From positions 1 through 60,448 of the forward strand of contig JAYZDP010000172.1 in the NCBI GenBank assembly GCA_036337765.1: a stretch of 60,448 nucleotides of DNA, written 5' to 3'. A program made the position numbers and the translations under genes. Source of the stretch: JAYZDP01 sp036337765 (GTDB lineage Bacteria; Acidobacteriota; Thermoanaerobaculia; Multivoradales; Multivoraceae). Below are positions 26,451-37,107 of this stretch, in pieces (position 1 is the stretch's first letter; each line of letters begins with the position of its first letter). The notes below the pieces were generated by a model. It was not told where the DNA came from. It saw only the letters and a program-made list of their open reading frames with translations, and made no database searches.

Positions 26451-27244
26451 CCCGGAGGGGTGAAGGCGCACATCAGTCTGACCTCGACGCTGCGCCTGCC
26501 CAGCGGGCCGTCCGGATTGGCTAGATCGAACGAGGTGTGCGGGCACGAGCAGGCGCGGCCCTCACGACTGTCGAGCTGTTTGATGATCAGCACCTCGTCG
26601 GTCTGCATGCGGGGGAAGTAGAAGAAACGGTGATCGGGGTTGTAGACCGGCATGGCGGTCAGCGCGCGGTGCTTGTAGCCCGTGAAGTAGTAGTCGACCA
26701 CGTCGCCTTCGTCGAGGCTCGCGGCGCTGACGAGCGCCAGCGGGTTCTGCTGCACCTCGCGGTCGACCGGCTGCCAGGTGTTGTACCAGGCGAAGTCCCA
26801 ATCCGCGGTTTCGGCCGGATCGATGCCGGCGTACCCGAGCGTTTTGTCGGCGACTTTCCGTAGGTCTGTTTTTGTGTAGTCGCAGTGGACGAAGCGAGCG
26901 TAGGCCGTGTTGAAGTCGCTTTTGTCTTCGGTGCGAACCACGTGCTGGGTGATGAAGACGTGATCGGCACCGGTCAGACGGCGGATGACCTGCTTGGCTT
27001 CGGGGTAGTAGATCTTTTCGACCTCGGCTTCGTCGTGGAAGTCGGCTACGGCGGACTCGTGGTTGGTGAGGAGGAATCCGTCCACATCGAGGTCGAGGTC
27101 CATGCCGCGCGCGTCGTGTACGTCGACGTCCCACTTGGCCGTCAGCGCGCGGCGCGACTCGCGGTCGCCGAGCGCAGGGATCTCGTCGCGCCCCTTCCAT
27201 TCGGGCTTGAGGTAGCGGACCTGTGCGTTGACGGTGGCTGACAT
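26447..27244 (-). CDS. CmcJ/NvfI family oxidoreductase
   Basis: A 265-residue cytosolic protein resembling the CmcJ/AsaB/NvfI family, found in fungal secondary metabolism and in many bacteria. Recognisable parts are VRYLKPEW at the start, the FVHCDYT segment (residues 118-124), YNTWQP followed by PLALVSAASL, and the C-terminal HTSFDLANPDGPLGRRSVEVR. CmcJ works with CmcI in cephamycin methoxylation and NvfI is a non-haem iron endoperoxidase/isomerase, so an oxidative role is plausible. The substrate is unknown. AGAGAGGTGA lies just before the ATG. It shares the strand with the dipeptidase gene upstream, 26 bp away, and may be co-transcribed. Confidence 0.78.
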   Translation of the reverse strand: MSATVNAQVRYLKPEWKGRDEIPALGDRESRRALTAKWDVDVHDARGMDLDLDVDGFLLTNHESAVADFHDEAEVEKIYYPEAKQVIRRLTGADHVFITQHVVRTEDKSDFNTAYARFVHCDYTKTDLRKVADKTLGYAGIDPAETADWDFAWYNTWQPVDREVQQNPLALVSAASLDEGDVVDYYFTGYKHRALTAMPVYNPDHRFFYFPRMQTDEVLIIKQLDSREGRACSCPHTSFDLANPDGPLGRRSVEVRLMCAFTPPG

Positions 27245-27270
27245 GGGTCACCTCTCTTCTAGCGGAGCAC

Positions 27271-28395
27271 TCAGAAATCCTCTTGGCGCAGAACCGAAGT
27301 CAGGAGCCGTTGTGCGTTTCCACCGGTGAGCTTACCGACTTCTTCCTCCGACAGCCCGGTTCCAAGCAGGCCCGCCGTCCAGTCGACGAGCTGGCCGTAG
27401 TTGTCGAAGACCGGCATGTAGTTGGCGTCCATGTCGGTGCCGAGGCCGACGTGTTCGATGCCGACCAGGTCGACCAGCCGGCGGGTGTGGTCGACGAAGT
27501 CCTCGAACGACTCGTTGCCGATGCCGGACGGCCACATGCCGATGACACCGCCCGAGCCCGCCACCACCTCCGCGTGCTCGGTGGTGATGAGCCGGGGGTG
27601 CCGGTTGTCGCCGGTCTGGAGCTGGCTGTGGGAGAGGAGCAACGGCGTCGCGGTCTGCTCGGCCACGGCGCGTACCGTTTCGAGTGAGGCGTGCGCCACG
27701 TCGATGACCATGCCGAAGCGCTCCATCTCGGCCACCACCTGATGGCCGAAGGCGGACAGGCCGGCGTGCACGGGGGTCTCGGTCTGCAGGTCGCCGATGG
27801 CGTTGGGTGCATAGTGCACCAGCTGTAGGCTACGTACGCCGTCTGCGTAGAGACCCTCGACCCGATCGACCCGACCGTCGAGGCAGTCGCCTCCTTCGAC
27901 GGCGATGAAGGCTGCGATCTCGGCGCCCGGCGCCGCGGGCAGGTCGGCCGGCCCTGTCGCCTCCCGTGCCGGCGCCTGAGCCAGTAGCTCGCGCAGGTCG
28001 GCGATCTGCTGGCGGTAGTCGAGCCAGGCCTCGCCCTCATCGAACGTGCGTGTTGCGCGGGGCCCCGGCGGACCGATATGGAGGATTTTCCGGTCGGCAA
28101 CCAACGATACGAAGGCACCGGCGAGCCGACCGTCGACCATGTCGCGGAAGCGAGCCGCGACGCCCCCGTCTCCGCCGTAGCCATCGCTACCGCGGCCAAA
28201 GAGCGCGCCCGGATGAGTGTGGAGATCAAAGGCCGCAACGCGTCCGAGCAACGCTGCGGCGCTCTCTCTATTGGCACGACTCTGAGCCGCGACAGGGGCG
28301 CCTTCCCAGACCAGACCACCCAGTGCGATGCCACCGAGGTGCAACGCTTCGCGTCGCGAGACGAGTGTCGGTGCACGATCGGGCTGGCTGTACAA
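27271..28395 (-). CDS. Tat-exported membrane dipeptidase (peptidase family M19)
   Basis: A 374-residue zinc dipeptidase of the renal dipeptidase family. I chose the TTG at 28395, preceded by GAAAGGT, because a longer frame would run into the divergent monooxygenase gene; the start is uncertain. The N-terminus carries a twin-arginine signal (VSRREALHLGGIALGGLVWE, Arg14-Arg15). The first metal site is FDLHTHPG (His59, His61), followed by FIAVEGGDCLDG with the bridging Glu, MVIDVAHASLET, LLLSHSQL and GLGTDMD. Family enzymes cleave dipeptides, including ones containing D- or modified residues. It is divergent from the Baeyer-Villiger gene. Confidence 0.85.
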   Translation of the reverse strand: MYSQPDRAPTLVSRREALHLGGIALGGLVWEGAPVAAQSRANRESAAALLGRVAAFDLHTHPGALFGRGSDGYGGDGGVAARFRDMVDGRLAGAFVSLVADRKILHIGPPGPRATRTFDEGEAWLDYRQQIADLRELLAQAPAREATGPADLPAAPGAEIAAFIAVEGGDCLDGRVDRVEGLYADGVRSLQLVHYAPNAIGDLQTETPVHAGLSAFGHQVVAEMERFGMVIDVAHASLETVRAVAEQTATPLLLSHSQLQTGDNRHPRLITTEHAEVVAGSGGVIGMWPSGIGNESFEDFVDHTRRLVDLVGIEHVGLGTDMDANYMPVFDNYGQLVDWTAGLLGTGLSEEEVGKLTGGNAQRLLTSVLRQEDF

Positions 28396-28439
28396 TCCCG
28401 CGGACCTTTCGAAGCTGCAATCTGCCGTGAGAGCCAAGT

Positions 28440-30083
<1,644 letters not shown>

Positions 30084-30096
30084 GGGGGAAGAAACG

Positions 30097-31008
30097 ATGC
30101 GATGGATCTCGATGTTGGTGGCCTTGGCGTTCGTGGCCGGCCCGGTTCTCGCGGCCGATGCGGACGACGTGTGGGATCGCGTCGACCATCATTACGCCTC
30201 GAACGGTGACGTGAAGATCCACTACGCGACGCTCGGGCAGGGCAAGCCGATCGTCTTTGTGCATGGCTTTCCCGACATCTGGTACTCGTGGCGCCACCAG
30301 ATGAACGCCCTGTCGGCGACCTACCGCACCGCCGCTATCGACGGTCGCGGCTACAACCAGAGCGACAAGCCGAAGGGCATCGACAACTACAAGATGCCGC
30401 ATCTGGTCGCCGACATCGCAGCCGTCATCGCCGACATGGGCGAGGAGAAGGTGACGCTGGTCGGCCACGACTGGGGTGGAGCGATCGCGTGGCGCTTCGC
30501 GATGGTTCATTCCGACAAGGTCGAGCGCCTGGTGATCCTCAACCTCACCCACCCCAAGGGCTACGCCGCGGTGGTCGCCAATCCGACTCCGGAGCAAGAC
30601 GCCAACGTGCAGTATGCGCGCCGCTTCGCCTCCTCCGAGCCCGACGGTAGCGCGATGCCCGATCGCTTCGGGGCCATGGCCGACGGCATGGGACCGGTGG
30701 TCGGCGCCCACTACAAGGAGGCCTTCGGGCGTTCCTACTTCGACGGCATGCTCAATTACTACCGCGCCAACTACAACGACGTGGCCGACGGGGCGTGGAA
30801 CGATGCGCCCAACCTACGGATGTCGGTGTTGCAGTTCCACGGCCTCCAAGACTCGGCCGTCGACAAGGACGGCCTGAAGGGCACATGGGACTGGATCGAC
30901 AATGACTACACCTTGGTGACGGTGCCGAGCGCCGGCCACTTCGTGCAGTGGGAGGCGCCGGAGATGGTGTCGGAGACCATGCGCGCCTGGCTAGGAGCGA
31001 GGGACTGA
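30097..31008 (+). CDS. Exported alpha/beta hydrolase (epoxide hydrolase / haloalkane dehalogenase-like)
   Basis: A 303-residue protein with a signal peptide (MRWISMLVALAFVAGPVLAA) and GAGGGGAAG before the ATG. The fold markers are HGFPDIWYSWRHQ (oxyanion region), GHDWGGAIAWRFA with the nucleophile Asp in the GxDxG elbow, and GHFVQWEAPE carrying the catalytic His near the C-terminus. An Asp nucleophile points to epoxide or haloalkane hydrolysis rather than simple ester cleavage. It is probably co-transcribed with the monooxygenase. The signal peptide places it outside the cytoplasm while the monooxygenase is cytosolic, so a direct two-step pathway is uncertain. Confidence 0.88.
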   Translation: MRWISMLVALAFVAGPVLAADADDVWDRVDHHYASNGDVKIHYATLGQGKPIVFVHGFPDIWYSWRHQMNALSATYRTAAIDGRGYNQSDKPKGIDNYKMPHLVADIAAVIADMGEEKVTLVGHDWGGAIAWRFAMVHSDKVERLVILNLTHPKGYAAVVANPTPEQDANVQYARRFASSEPDGSAMPDRFGAMADGMGPVVGAHYKEAFGRSYFDGMLNYYRANYNDVADGAWNDAPNLRMSVLQFHGLQDSAVDKDGLKGTWDWIDNDYTLVTVPSAGHFVQWEAPEMVSETMRAWLGARD

Positions 31009-31020
31009 CGCGGCGCTAGC

Positions 31021-31290
31021 ATGAGCAGGTGGCTGATCGGCGGCATGGTGGTGATCGGCCTGGTCATCGCCGGGTTGGCGCTGGACCGGCTGTTGCTGTG
31101 GATGGAGAGCCGAGGTTGGATGTACTGGCGTCGGGCACAGCATCGGACGGGCGGGGCTATGGGCAACGCGCTGATGGAGATGCAGGCGCTGCTGCAGCCT
31201 CAGGCGCGTCACGTGGTCGAAGAGCAGACAAGGGTGCGCCGGGAGGAAAGCGAGTCCGGCGATGCCCCGAGTCCGGAGGAGGCGCCGTGA
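31021..31290 (+). CDS. Small single-pass membrane protein of unknown function
   Basis: An 89-residue protein with one N-terminal membrane helix (WLIGGMVVIGLVIAGLALDR) followed by an amphipathic cytoplasmic part (LLLWMESRGWMYWRRAQHR) and a charged tail (EEQTRVRREESESGD). Similar small proteins of this form occur in several soil phyla, but I know no function. It lies 12 bp after the hydrolase and its stop overlaps the next start by 4 bp, so it belongs to the same operon. Confidence 0.7.
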   Translation: MSRWLIGGMVVIGLVIAGLALDRLLLWMESRGWMYWRRAQHRTGGAMGNALMEMQALLQPQARHVVEEQTRVRREESESGDAPSPEEAP

Positions 31291-32525
31291 GAGATCCGAC
31301 GGTCGTCGAGGCTCGCCGCGTCCACGGTTTCGTCGTCGGGCTGGTCTGCGTCGTCCTCGTGGCCTGCGGATCCGAGACTCCGGCACAGCGCGAGGTCGCA
31401 GCCGCGCTCGACACCGACGCTTTGGCGCAGAGATTCCAGGCTGAGCTAGACCGCGCCTGGGAGGAAGCACAGAGTACGCAGGAGAACTTCCCAGGCGCGA
31501 CGGCTGCGTTCATGCTGCCGGACGGGCGGCTCTTCTCCTTCGCGACGGGCTTCGATGATGTCGAGGCGGGCCTCGCGATGACCCCGGACCGCCGCATGCC
31601 GTCGGGCAGCATCGGCAAGACCTACGTCGCCGCAGTGGCACTGCAGCTTGCTCAGACCGGCCGGCTCGACCTCGATCGTCGGATCTCGGATTGGTGGGGT
31701 GAGGAGGATTGGTTCGGGCGTCTCCCCAACGGACCGGATCTGACTTTGCGAATCCTCTTGCGCCACACCGGAGGGCTGATCGACCACGCCTTCGACAGCG
31801 AGAAGTTTCGCGAATGGGCGAGGTCCTCAATCGGTGAAGGGCAACGCGACTCCTATCTGACTCCGTTCGAGGTCGTCGAGCTGGTCCTCGATCGGGAGCC
31901 GCTGTTTCCGGCCGGCGAGGGCTACGACTACACCGACAGCGGTTACATCCTCGCCGGCGTGACGATCGAACGGGCGACGGGCGAGACCTACTACGACCTT
32001 GTGCGCGAGCTCTTTCTCGACCCGCTGAGTCTGGAGCTGACACTGCCGGCCGATCGCCGTGACCTGGCGGGTCTCGCCCAAGGCTATGCGCACGAGAGCT
32101 CGGTGTTCTTCGGCACCCCTCTACACATCCTCGAGGACGGGGTGATGGTGATCCATCCCCTGGGTGAGTGGACAGGTGGAGGCCTCGTCAACAACCCCCA
32201 GGATCTAGTGCGCTGGGGCCGGGCGCTCTACACGGGCGACGCCATCGACGGCGACTACCTCGACCAGCTGCTCGCGATCGGCTTCGTCGAAGATCCGGCC
32301 AAACCGAACGATGGCTATGGCCTCGGTGTCTACGTGCGAGATACACCGCACGGCCCGAGCTACGGTCACGGAGGCTTCTACCCGGGGTACAACTCCCGGC
32401 TCGTGCACTTCCCGGACCAGGGAGTCACGATCGCGATGCAGATCAACTCTGACAAGTCGGAGCTGGGTCGGCACCTGCTGACGCTGACCGGCCTGGTCCT
32501 CGACGCGGTGGCCGAGAGCCACTGA
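31287..32525 (+). CDS. Lipoprotein serine hydrolase (class C beta-lactamase fold)
   Basis: A 412-residue hydrolase starting at a GTG that overlaps the preceding stop, with CCGGAGGAGG upstream. A lipobox ends the hydrophobic segment (CVVLVAC, Cys27), so the protein should be membrane-anchored outside the cytoplasm. The SxxK motif is SIGK (Ser108, Lys111) in MPSGSIGKTYVAAVALQ, and YDYTDSGYILAG provides the Y-x-(N/S)-like motif with Ser replacing the usual Asn. LRHTGGLIDH is typical. D-alanyl-D-alanine carboxypeptidase- or esterase-type activity is possible. The family also occurs at 12288-13586 and, decayed, at 56804-57160. Confidence 0.87.
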   Translation: MRDPTVVEARRVHGFVVGLVCVVLVACGSETPAQREVAAALDTDALAQRFQAELDRAWEEAQSTQENFPGATAAFMLPDGRLFSFATGFDDVEAGLAMTPDRRMPSGSIGKTYVAAVALQLAQTGRLDLDRRISDWWGEEDWFGRLPNGPDLTLRILLRHTGGLIDHAFDSEKFREWARSSIGEGQRDSYLTPFEVVELVLDREPLFPAGEGYDYTDSGYILAGVTIERATGETYYDLVRELFLDPLSLELTLPADRRDLAGLAQGYAHESSVFFGTPLHILEDGVMVIHPLGEWTGGGLVNNPQDLVRWGRALYTGDAIDGDYLDQLLAIGFVEDPAKPNDGYGLGVYVRDTPHGPSYGHGGFYPGYNSRLVHFPDQGVTIAMQINSDKSELGRHLLTLTGLVLDAVAESH

Positions 32526-32568
32526 CTGGCGCCGAGGTACCGAACGGCGCCCTACATGCCAGGCGTCA

Positions 32569-33288
32569 CTAGTCGATGGAAATCAGCTCGACTTCGAAGA
32601 TCAGCGTCGAGTGCGGTCCGATTTCGCCCGAGCCGTTGGCTCCGTAGCCGAGCTCGGACGGCACGTAGAGCTTGTACTTGGCGCCTACCGACATCAGCTG
32701 AAGGCCCTCCGTCCAGCCCGGGATCACGCGGTTTAGCGGGAACTGCGCCGGCTGACCGCGGCCGTAGGAGCTGTCGAACTCGGTGCCGTCGATCAGTGTG
32801 CCGCGATAGTGGACCGTGACGGTGTCGGTGGCGGCGGGTCGCGCGCCGGCGCCCGCCTCCAACACCTCGTACTGCAGGCCGGTGTCGGTCGTCATGACCC
32901 CTTCCTTGCGCGCGTTCTCGGCCAGGAAGGCGGCCCCGGCCTCACGGTTCGCCGACCCCTCGACGTCTTTTTGTGCCGACATGCGTGTTTGCACCTCCTG
33001 TTGGAGCTCGCCGAGGGCCGTCTGGCGCTCTTCGGCGTCGAGGATGCCGTCCCCGCCAGCGAAGCCGTCGCTGATGCCCTGACGAATGAGATCCACGTCG
33101 ACGTCGATGCCCTGATCGCGCATCGTGCGGCCGAGGTTGTAGCCGATCGAGTAGGAAGCTCGCTGCTCCATGCTCTCGGGCTTGGCCTGGGCGGCGACGG
33201 AGACCTCTCCCGGTGCCGACCCGTCGGGCGAGCACCCCACGAGAAGGGTCGGGATGAGGGCGCACGCAATCCGAAGACTCGAGGTCAT
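32569..33288 (-). CDS. FKBP-type peptidyl-prolyl isomerase, lipoprotein (FkpA/Mip-like)
   Basis: A 239-residue folding catalyst. The start at 33288 is chosen because it opens a lipoprotein signal (MTSSLRIACALIPTLLVGC, Cys19). Residues about 40-125 form the helical dimerisation domain seen in FkpA and Mip (SYSIGYNLGRTMRDQGIDVD). The FKBP domain follows (TVTVHYRGTLIDGTEFDSSY, then VIPGWTEGLQLMSVGAKYKL and PSELGYGANG) with the usual aromatic pocket residues. It should catalyse proline isomerisation in exported proteins. It lies convergent with the serine hydrolase, 43 bp away. Confidence 0.93.
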   Translation of the reverse strand: MTSSLRIACALIPTLLVGCSPDGSAPGEVSVAAQAKPESMEQRASYSIGYNLGRTMRDQGIDVDVDLIRQGISDGFAGGDGILDAEERQTALGELQQEVQTRMSAQKDVEGSANREAGAAFLAENARKEGVMTTDTGLQYEVLEAGAGARPAATDTVTVHYRGTLIDGTEFDSSYGRGQPAQFPLNRVIPGWTEGLQLMSVGAKYKLYVPSELGYGANGSGEIGPHSTLIFEVELISID

Positions 33289-33394
33289 AGGTGATCTCCA
33301 ATGTGTAAGGTGAGGCTGGTACTCACGAGTCAAGAGGCAGCCGCGGCCGGCAGTTTAGTACATGGGCCATGGCCCCCTGCGCTGCCCGCCGGCG

Positions 33395-34963
33395 TCAGGG
33401 AGACTCGCAGCGGAAGCTCGCGGCTTCGTCGGTCGAGCCGCGCCCATCCCAGCGCGCCACCTGCGGGTATGGGCACAGCGGACGGGTGCGCTCGACGTCG
33501 TCGCCACTCATCCGAGAGGCGATGATCCGGTTCGGGGCCTCACCTCGCTCCACCCAGCTCTCGAGAGCGCTCAGGGCGTCGAAGCGATCGGTGCCGGGGC
33601 CACCGCGGCAGTGGCCCATGCCGGGTACGAGAAACAGCCGGAAGAAGTCGCGCGTGCGATCGACGGCCGTCCGGTCGCTACGCGGCCCCAATTCGTCAAC
33701 CACCGAGTCGTAGTAATCGATCGAGGCCAGCGGCGAGATGTCGGGATCCGCCCAGCCGTGGTAGACGATCAGTTTCGCGCCGCGCTCCTCCAGCTGGCGA
33801 AGGTCGGGGTCGGTCGAGTCGAGAGCCCTGGAAAGCTTGCCCATCGCGATCGGGAGATCGCGCTCGTAGTCGAAGGTCCTGAAGTTCCAATTCGGGTCGT
33901 CGAAGACGAAGTTCTTCAGAAAGCCCTCAGCGGCAAGCCAGTGGAGGCCCCGAAAGGGATCGGCCCCCGTGACCCAGGTCGACCAGCCACCGGCCGAGCC
34001 CTCACCTCCGGGGACCAGGCCGGGGTAGATGGTCTCCCCGTTGCTGTCTTTCGAGCCCCCCCAGATCTTGGCTACCGCCGCGGCCTGCTTGGCGCTGAGA
34101 CAGTCGTGTCCATCGTGCCCGGCCGGGCAGACCAGGCTCGCGGGATCGAGCTTGCAGAGTCGCGGATCGTCGAGGACGCCGTCGGCGATACCGTCGATGG
34201 TGTCGCAGGCCTCGTTGACGGCAGCGCCGAGAATCTTGGCCTTCTCGGGCGAGATGTAGCTCTCTTGATCGTCGAGGGTAGCGAGGGCGTACCAGAGGTG
34301 GGCGCCAAGATAGAAGCGGGTCCAGTCGTTGGCGGGGTTGCCTGCGACGATGCCGTCGTAGTCCTCCGGGTAGCGCTGAGCCTCCATCAGACCCTGTTGC
34401 CCGCCCTTCGAGCAGCCCGTGTAGTAGGAGTGGCGAGGCGCCGAGCCGTAGTAGCGCTCCACAATCTTCTTGGCGTGAACCGTCGTCAGGTGCAGTGCCC
34501 GGTGACCAAAGTCTTCGATCAGATCGGGACGACCGAGGGCCCAGCTGGCGTCGAAGGCGTTTCCCGAAGCGACGTGGCCGGTGTCGGTGGAAGCGGTGGC
34601 GTAGCCGCGCGCCACTGCGGCAGCCATGGCCCCGAAGCTGATGGTGCCCGCCATGCCGCCGTTGCCTACGCCGTTGAACTTTCCGTTCCAGCCCACCACC
34701 GGCATCCAGACCTCGAAACGCACCTCCGGCTCAGTGACGCCGACGACGCGACATATCGCGCCAAGCTCCTCGAGCGGCGGTGTGCGACCCGGTGGGTCGA
34801 GAAAGCCAGCAGCGACCTGCACCGCGAGCGTGATGCGGGTCTGCGGTAGGTCGAGGGTCGAGAGCTCGGCGCAGGCGTCCGACCAGGCAGGCAACGAGAG
34901 CGCACCGACGAGTGACAGACCGATCGCTGTGGCTCTGGCGGTGAGGACTCCAGCTTGACCCAT
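33395..34963 (-). CDS. Secreted tannase/feruloyl esterase family protein
   Basis: A 522-residue exported esterase. The ATG at 34963 follows GAGGAGA and begins a signal peptide ending near AWSDA. The family hallmark, the nucleophile elbow GCSKGGQQGL (Ser185), is present, together with NGGMAGTISFGAM and STDTGH before it, the Asp region YHGWADPDISP and the His in GMGHCRGGPGTD near the C-terminus. Two Cys residues beside Ser and His (TGCSKG and GHCRG) match the conserved disulphide of this family. The substrate is probably a phenolic or other aromatic ester, by family. Confidence 0.92.
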   Translation of the reverse strand: MGQAGVLTARATAIGLSLVGALSLPAWSDACAELSTLDLPQTRITLAVQVAAGFLDPPGRTPPLEELGAICRVVGVTEPEVRFEVWMPVVGWNGKFNGVGNGGMAGTISFGAMAAAVARGYATASTDTGHVASGNAFDASWALGRPDLIEDFGHRALHLTTVHAKKIVERYYGSAPRHSYYTGCSKGGQQGLMEAQRYPEDYDGIVAGNPANDWTRFYLGAHLWYALATLDDQESYISPEKAKILGAAVNEACDTIDGIADGVLDDPRLCKLDPASLVCPAGHDGHDCLSAKQAAAVAKIWGGSKDSNGETIYPGLVPGGEGSAGGWSTWVTGADPFRGLHWLAAEGFLKNFVFDDPNWNFRTFDYERDLPIAMGKLSRALDSTDPDLRQLEERGAKLIVYHGWADPDISPLASIDYYDSVVDELGPRSDRTAVDRTRDFFRLFLVPGMGHCRGGPGTDRFDALSALESWVERGEAPNRIIASRMSGDDVERTRPLCPYPQVARWDGRGSTDEAASFRCESP

Positions 34964-35060
34964 GGCAGTCTCCTCGGGGCGGGCCTGCGCCGACCCTGTG
35001 TGAGCCGGCCATTCTATGGCGCAGCTACGCTTGCGATTGTCCTGAAGACGATCTGAGGCC

Positions 35061-35400
35061 TTAGGCAACCAGTCGGAATTTGACGTCGGGTCGGAACGCG
35101 GCGCCGACGTGGCGCGCGACCGCGGAAAGTCCGTCCAGCACCAGCTCCCCAAGGTTGGGCAAGCGCGCCAGCGCTCGAATGCCCTCAGAAGTAGCTGTGC
35201 GGGCGCTCGGTCGAGCTGGCGGGACTCGGATACCAGAGGTCGAGGTGGACGGGGCGGTCCCGGCTGGTGTCGTGAATGCGAAACGAGGCGTATCCGGCGG
35301 AGTAGTTGGGCGGTTGCGCTATCTCGAGCTCCTGCCCCGGCAACGGCGAGGAGAGAATCGCAGCAGCAGTGCTGACGATGAGAATCGGTCTGGGGCTAAC
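35061..35400 (-). pseudogene. Remnant of a secreted alpha/beta hydrolase
   Basis: The stretch between the TPP enzyme and the esterase gene holds two coding-like pieces on the minus strand. The first (35400-35185) reads as a hydrophobic signal (PILIVSTAAAILSSPLPG), then NYSAGYASFRIHDTSRDRPV and LDLWYPSP, which is the N-terminal part of a platelet-activating-factor-acetylhydrolase-like enzyme; it ends in a TGA. The second, in another frame (about 35184-35061), reads ALARLPNLGELVLDGLSAV and ends RPDVKFRLVA at a TAA. No start codon is evident and the catalytic centre is missing. That both pieces come from one gene is inference. Confidence 0.55.
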
Positions 35401-37060
35401 GCCTCGCGTTGTGGGTTCCGTGAGCTTGCGGTATGCGGAGCTGAATCGGCTCGATGCCGCTCATGTCGATCTCGAGCAACACCGGACCCTCGGCGGCGAT
35501 GGCCCGCTCGAAGGCCGGCTCGAACTCGACCGCGGCACCGACGCGCTCGGCGTTCAGTCCCATGGCGTGGGCGAGCGCCGTGAAGTCCGGGGTGTGCAGG
35601 TCGACACCGGTGGTGCGGCCGTCGAAGGTGGCGTTCTGGATATGGCGCAGCACCCCGTAACCGCCGTCGTTGAAGAGACAGATGACGATCGGTGCTGCGT
35701 ACTGTGCGGCGGTTGCGAGCTCTCCGATGTGGAGCATGAAGCCACCGTCGCCCTGCAGGAGCACGGTTTTCTCGCCGCTGGCCAGGGCGGCGCCGATGGC
35801 GCTGGGCAGGCCGGGGCCGATGGCCGACGAAGTGGGGTGAATCGAAGTTCGCGGCTGTCTTACCGAGAGGAGCTGGTTGCCCCAGGTGTAGGCGGGTACC
35901 GTAGCGTCGCGCACGATGCAGCCGTCGGCTGGCAGATGATGGCGAATGGCGTCGAGAATCATCTCGTGGTCGGGCCCGATGCGCTCGCGCAGGCTCTGTC
36001 GATGGCGCGCACGGTGCTCGAAGAGACTCTGATTGAAGTCATCGTCGTTACTCTGCCAGTCGGCCGCGTCAGCGAGAGCCTGCAGGCCTTCAGCCGCGTC
36101 GGCGACGAGGGTCGCCTCTGCCGGGTAATTCCGGCCGATCGAGCTGGGATCGACATCTAGATGGATCAAGCGTCGCGGGACTGCGAGTTGCCACAGCGAG
36201 GTCGCGTGCGCCTGAAAGCGCGTGGCTACGGCCAGCACGACTTCGGCACTGGCCAGTGCCTCCTGGATCTGTGGGCCGCCGAGCGGTGGCCCCTGGAGCA
36301 CCCCCATGGCGAGAGGGTCGTCCTCCGAGATCGCACCGCGGCCATTGACCGTTGTGAAGATGGGAGCCTCGAGGGCGCGCGCGAGCTCGGCGAGCTCGCG
36401 GTGGGCGCCCGCCCGATTGATACCTCCGCCGGCAACGATCACCCGGCGCTGGCTCGCAGCGAGCACGTCGGCGGCGGCGGCCACGGCAGCCGGATCCGCG
36501 CGACGCCGCGTCAGGGTGGGCGGCGTGGCCGGTTCGTCGTTGATCGACCGGTACTGCATGTCGATCGGGATCTCGACCGCTACCGGCCCGGGACGGCCCT
36601 GTTGGGCGGTCGTGCCGGCACTGAGAATCGTGGTCGCGATCTCTTCCCGGGCTCCCACGCTGGCAGTGTGCTTGGTGACCGTCGACAGCATGTCGACCTG
36701 CCTCTCGGCTTCGTGGACGAAGCCCTTGCCTTTGCCGTAGTAGGCGCTGTCGATCTGGCCCGTGATCATCATCACGGGAGACGAGGCGAACTGAGCCTCG
36801 TAGAGGCCCGACATCGCGTTTGCCGCTCCCGGTCCGGTCGAGGTGATGGCGACGCCAAGCCCGCCCGTGGTGCGGGCGAAACCGTCGGCCATGTGCACGG
36901 CCGCCTGCTCGTGGCGGGCGTCGATGGTGCGGATCCCACCGTGACGACGGATCGCATCGTAAATGGGAATGTTGTGCACGCTGACGATGCCGAAAACACA
37001 GTCGACACCGAGCGCGCGCAGAGCGTGGTAGGCGGCGTCGCCGCCGGTCATCTTGGCCAT
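35396..37060 (-). CDS. Thiamine pyrophosphate-dependent enzyme (acetolactate synthase-like)
   Basis: A 554-residue TPP enzyme. The N-terminal domain has the catalytic Glu in DARHEQAAVHMADGFAR, and TSTGPGAANAMSGLYEA is typical. The middle domain is VIVAGGGINRAG. The C-terminal TPP-binding motif runs from GDGGFMLHIGELATAAQYAA to FNDGGYG. The overall form matches acetolactate synthase, benzoylformate decarboxylase and similar decarboxylases or ligases. No partner regulatory subunit is adjacent and the specific reaction is unknown. GGAG lies upstream of the ATG. Confidence 0.9.
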   Translation of the reverse strand: MAKMTGGDAAYHALRALGVDCVFGIVSVHNIPIYDAIRRHGGIRTIDARHEQAAVHMADGFARTTGGLGVAITSTGPGAANAMSGLYEAQFASSPVMMITGQIDSAYYGKGKGFVHEAERQVDMLSTVTKHTASVGAREEIATTILSAGTTAQQGRPGPVAVEIPIDMQYRSINDEPATPPTLTRRRADPAAVAAAADVLAASQRRVIVAGGGINRAGAHRELAELARALEAPIFTTVNGRGAISEDDPLAMGVLQGPPLGGPQIQEALASAEVVLAVATRFQAHATSLWQLAVPRRLIHLDVDPSSIGRNYPAEATLVADAAEGLQALADAADWQSNDDDFNQSLFEHRARHRQSLRERIGPDHEMILDAIRHHLPADGCIVRDATVPAYTWGNQLLSVRQPRTSIHPTSSAIGPGLPSAIGAALASGEKTVLLQGDGGFMLHIGELATAAQYAAPIVICLFNDGGYGVLRHIQNATFDGRTTGVDLHTPDFTALAHAMGLNAERVGAAVEFEPAFERAIAAEGPVLLEIDMSGIEPIQLRIPQAHGTHNARR

Positions 37061-37107
37061 ACGGGTCCCGCTCCTTCGCGGTCGCGAATCTATCGAAATG
37101 CTATACG

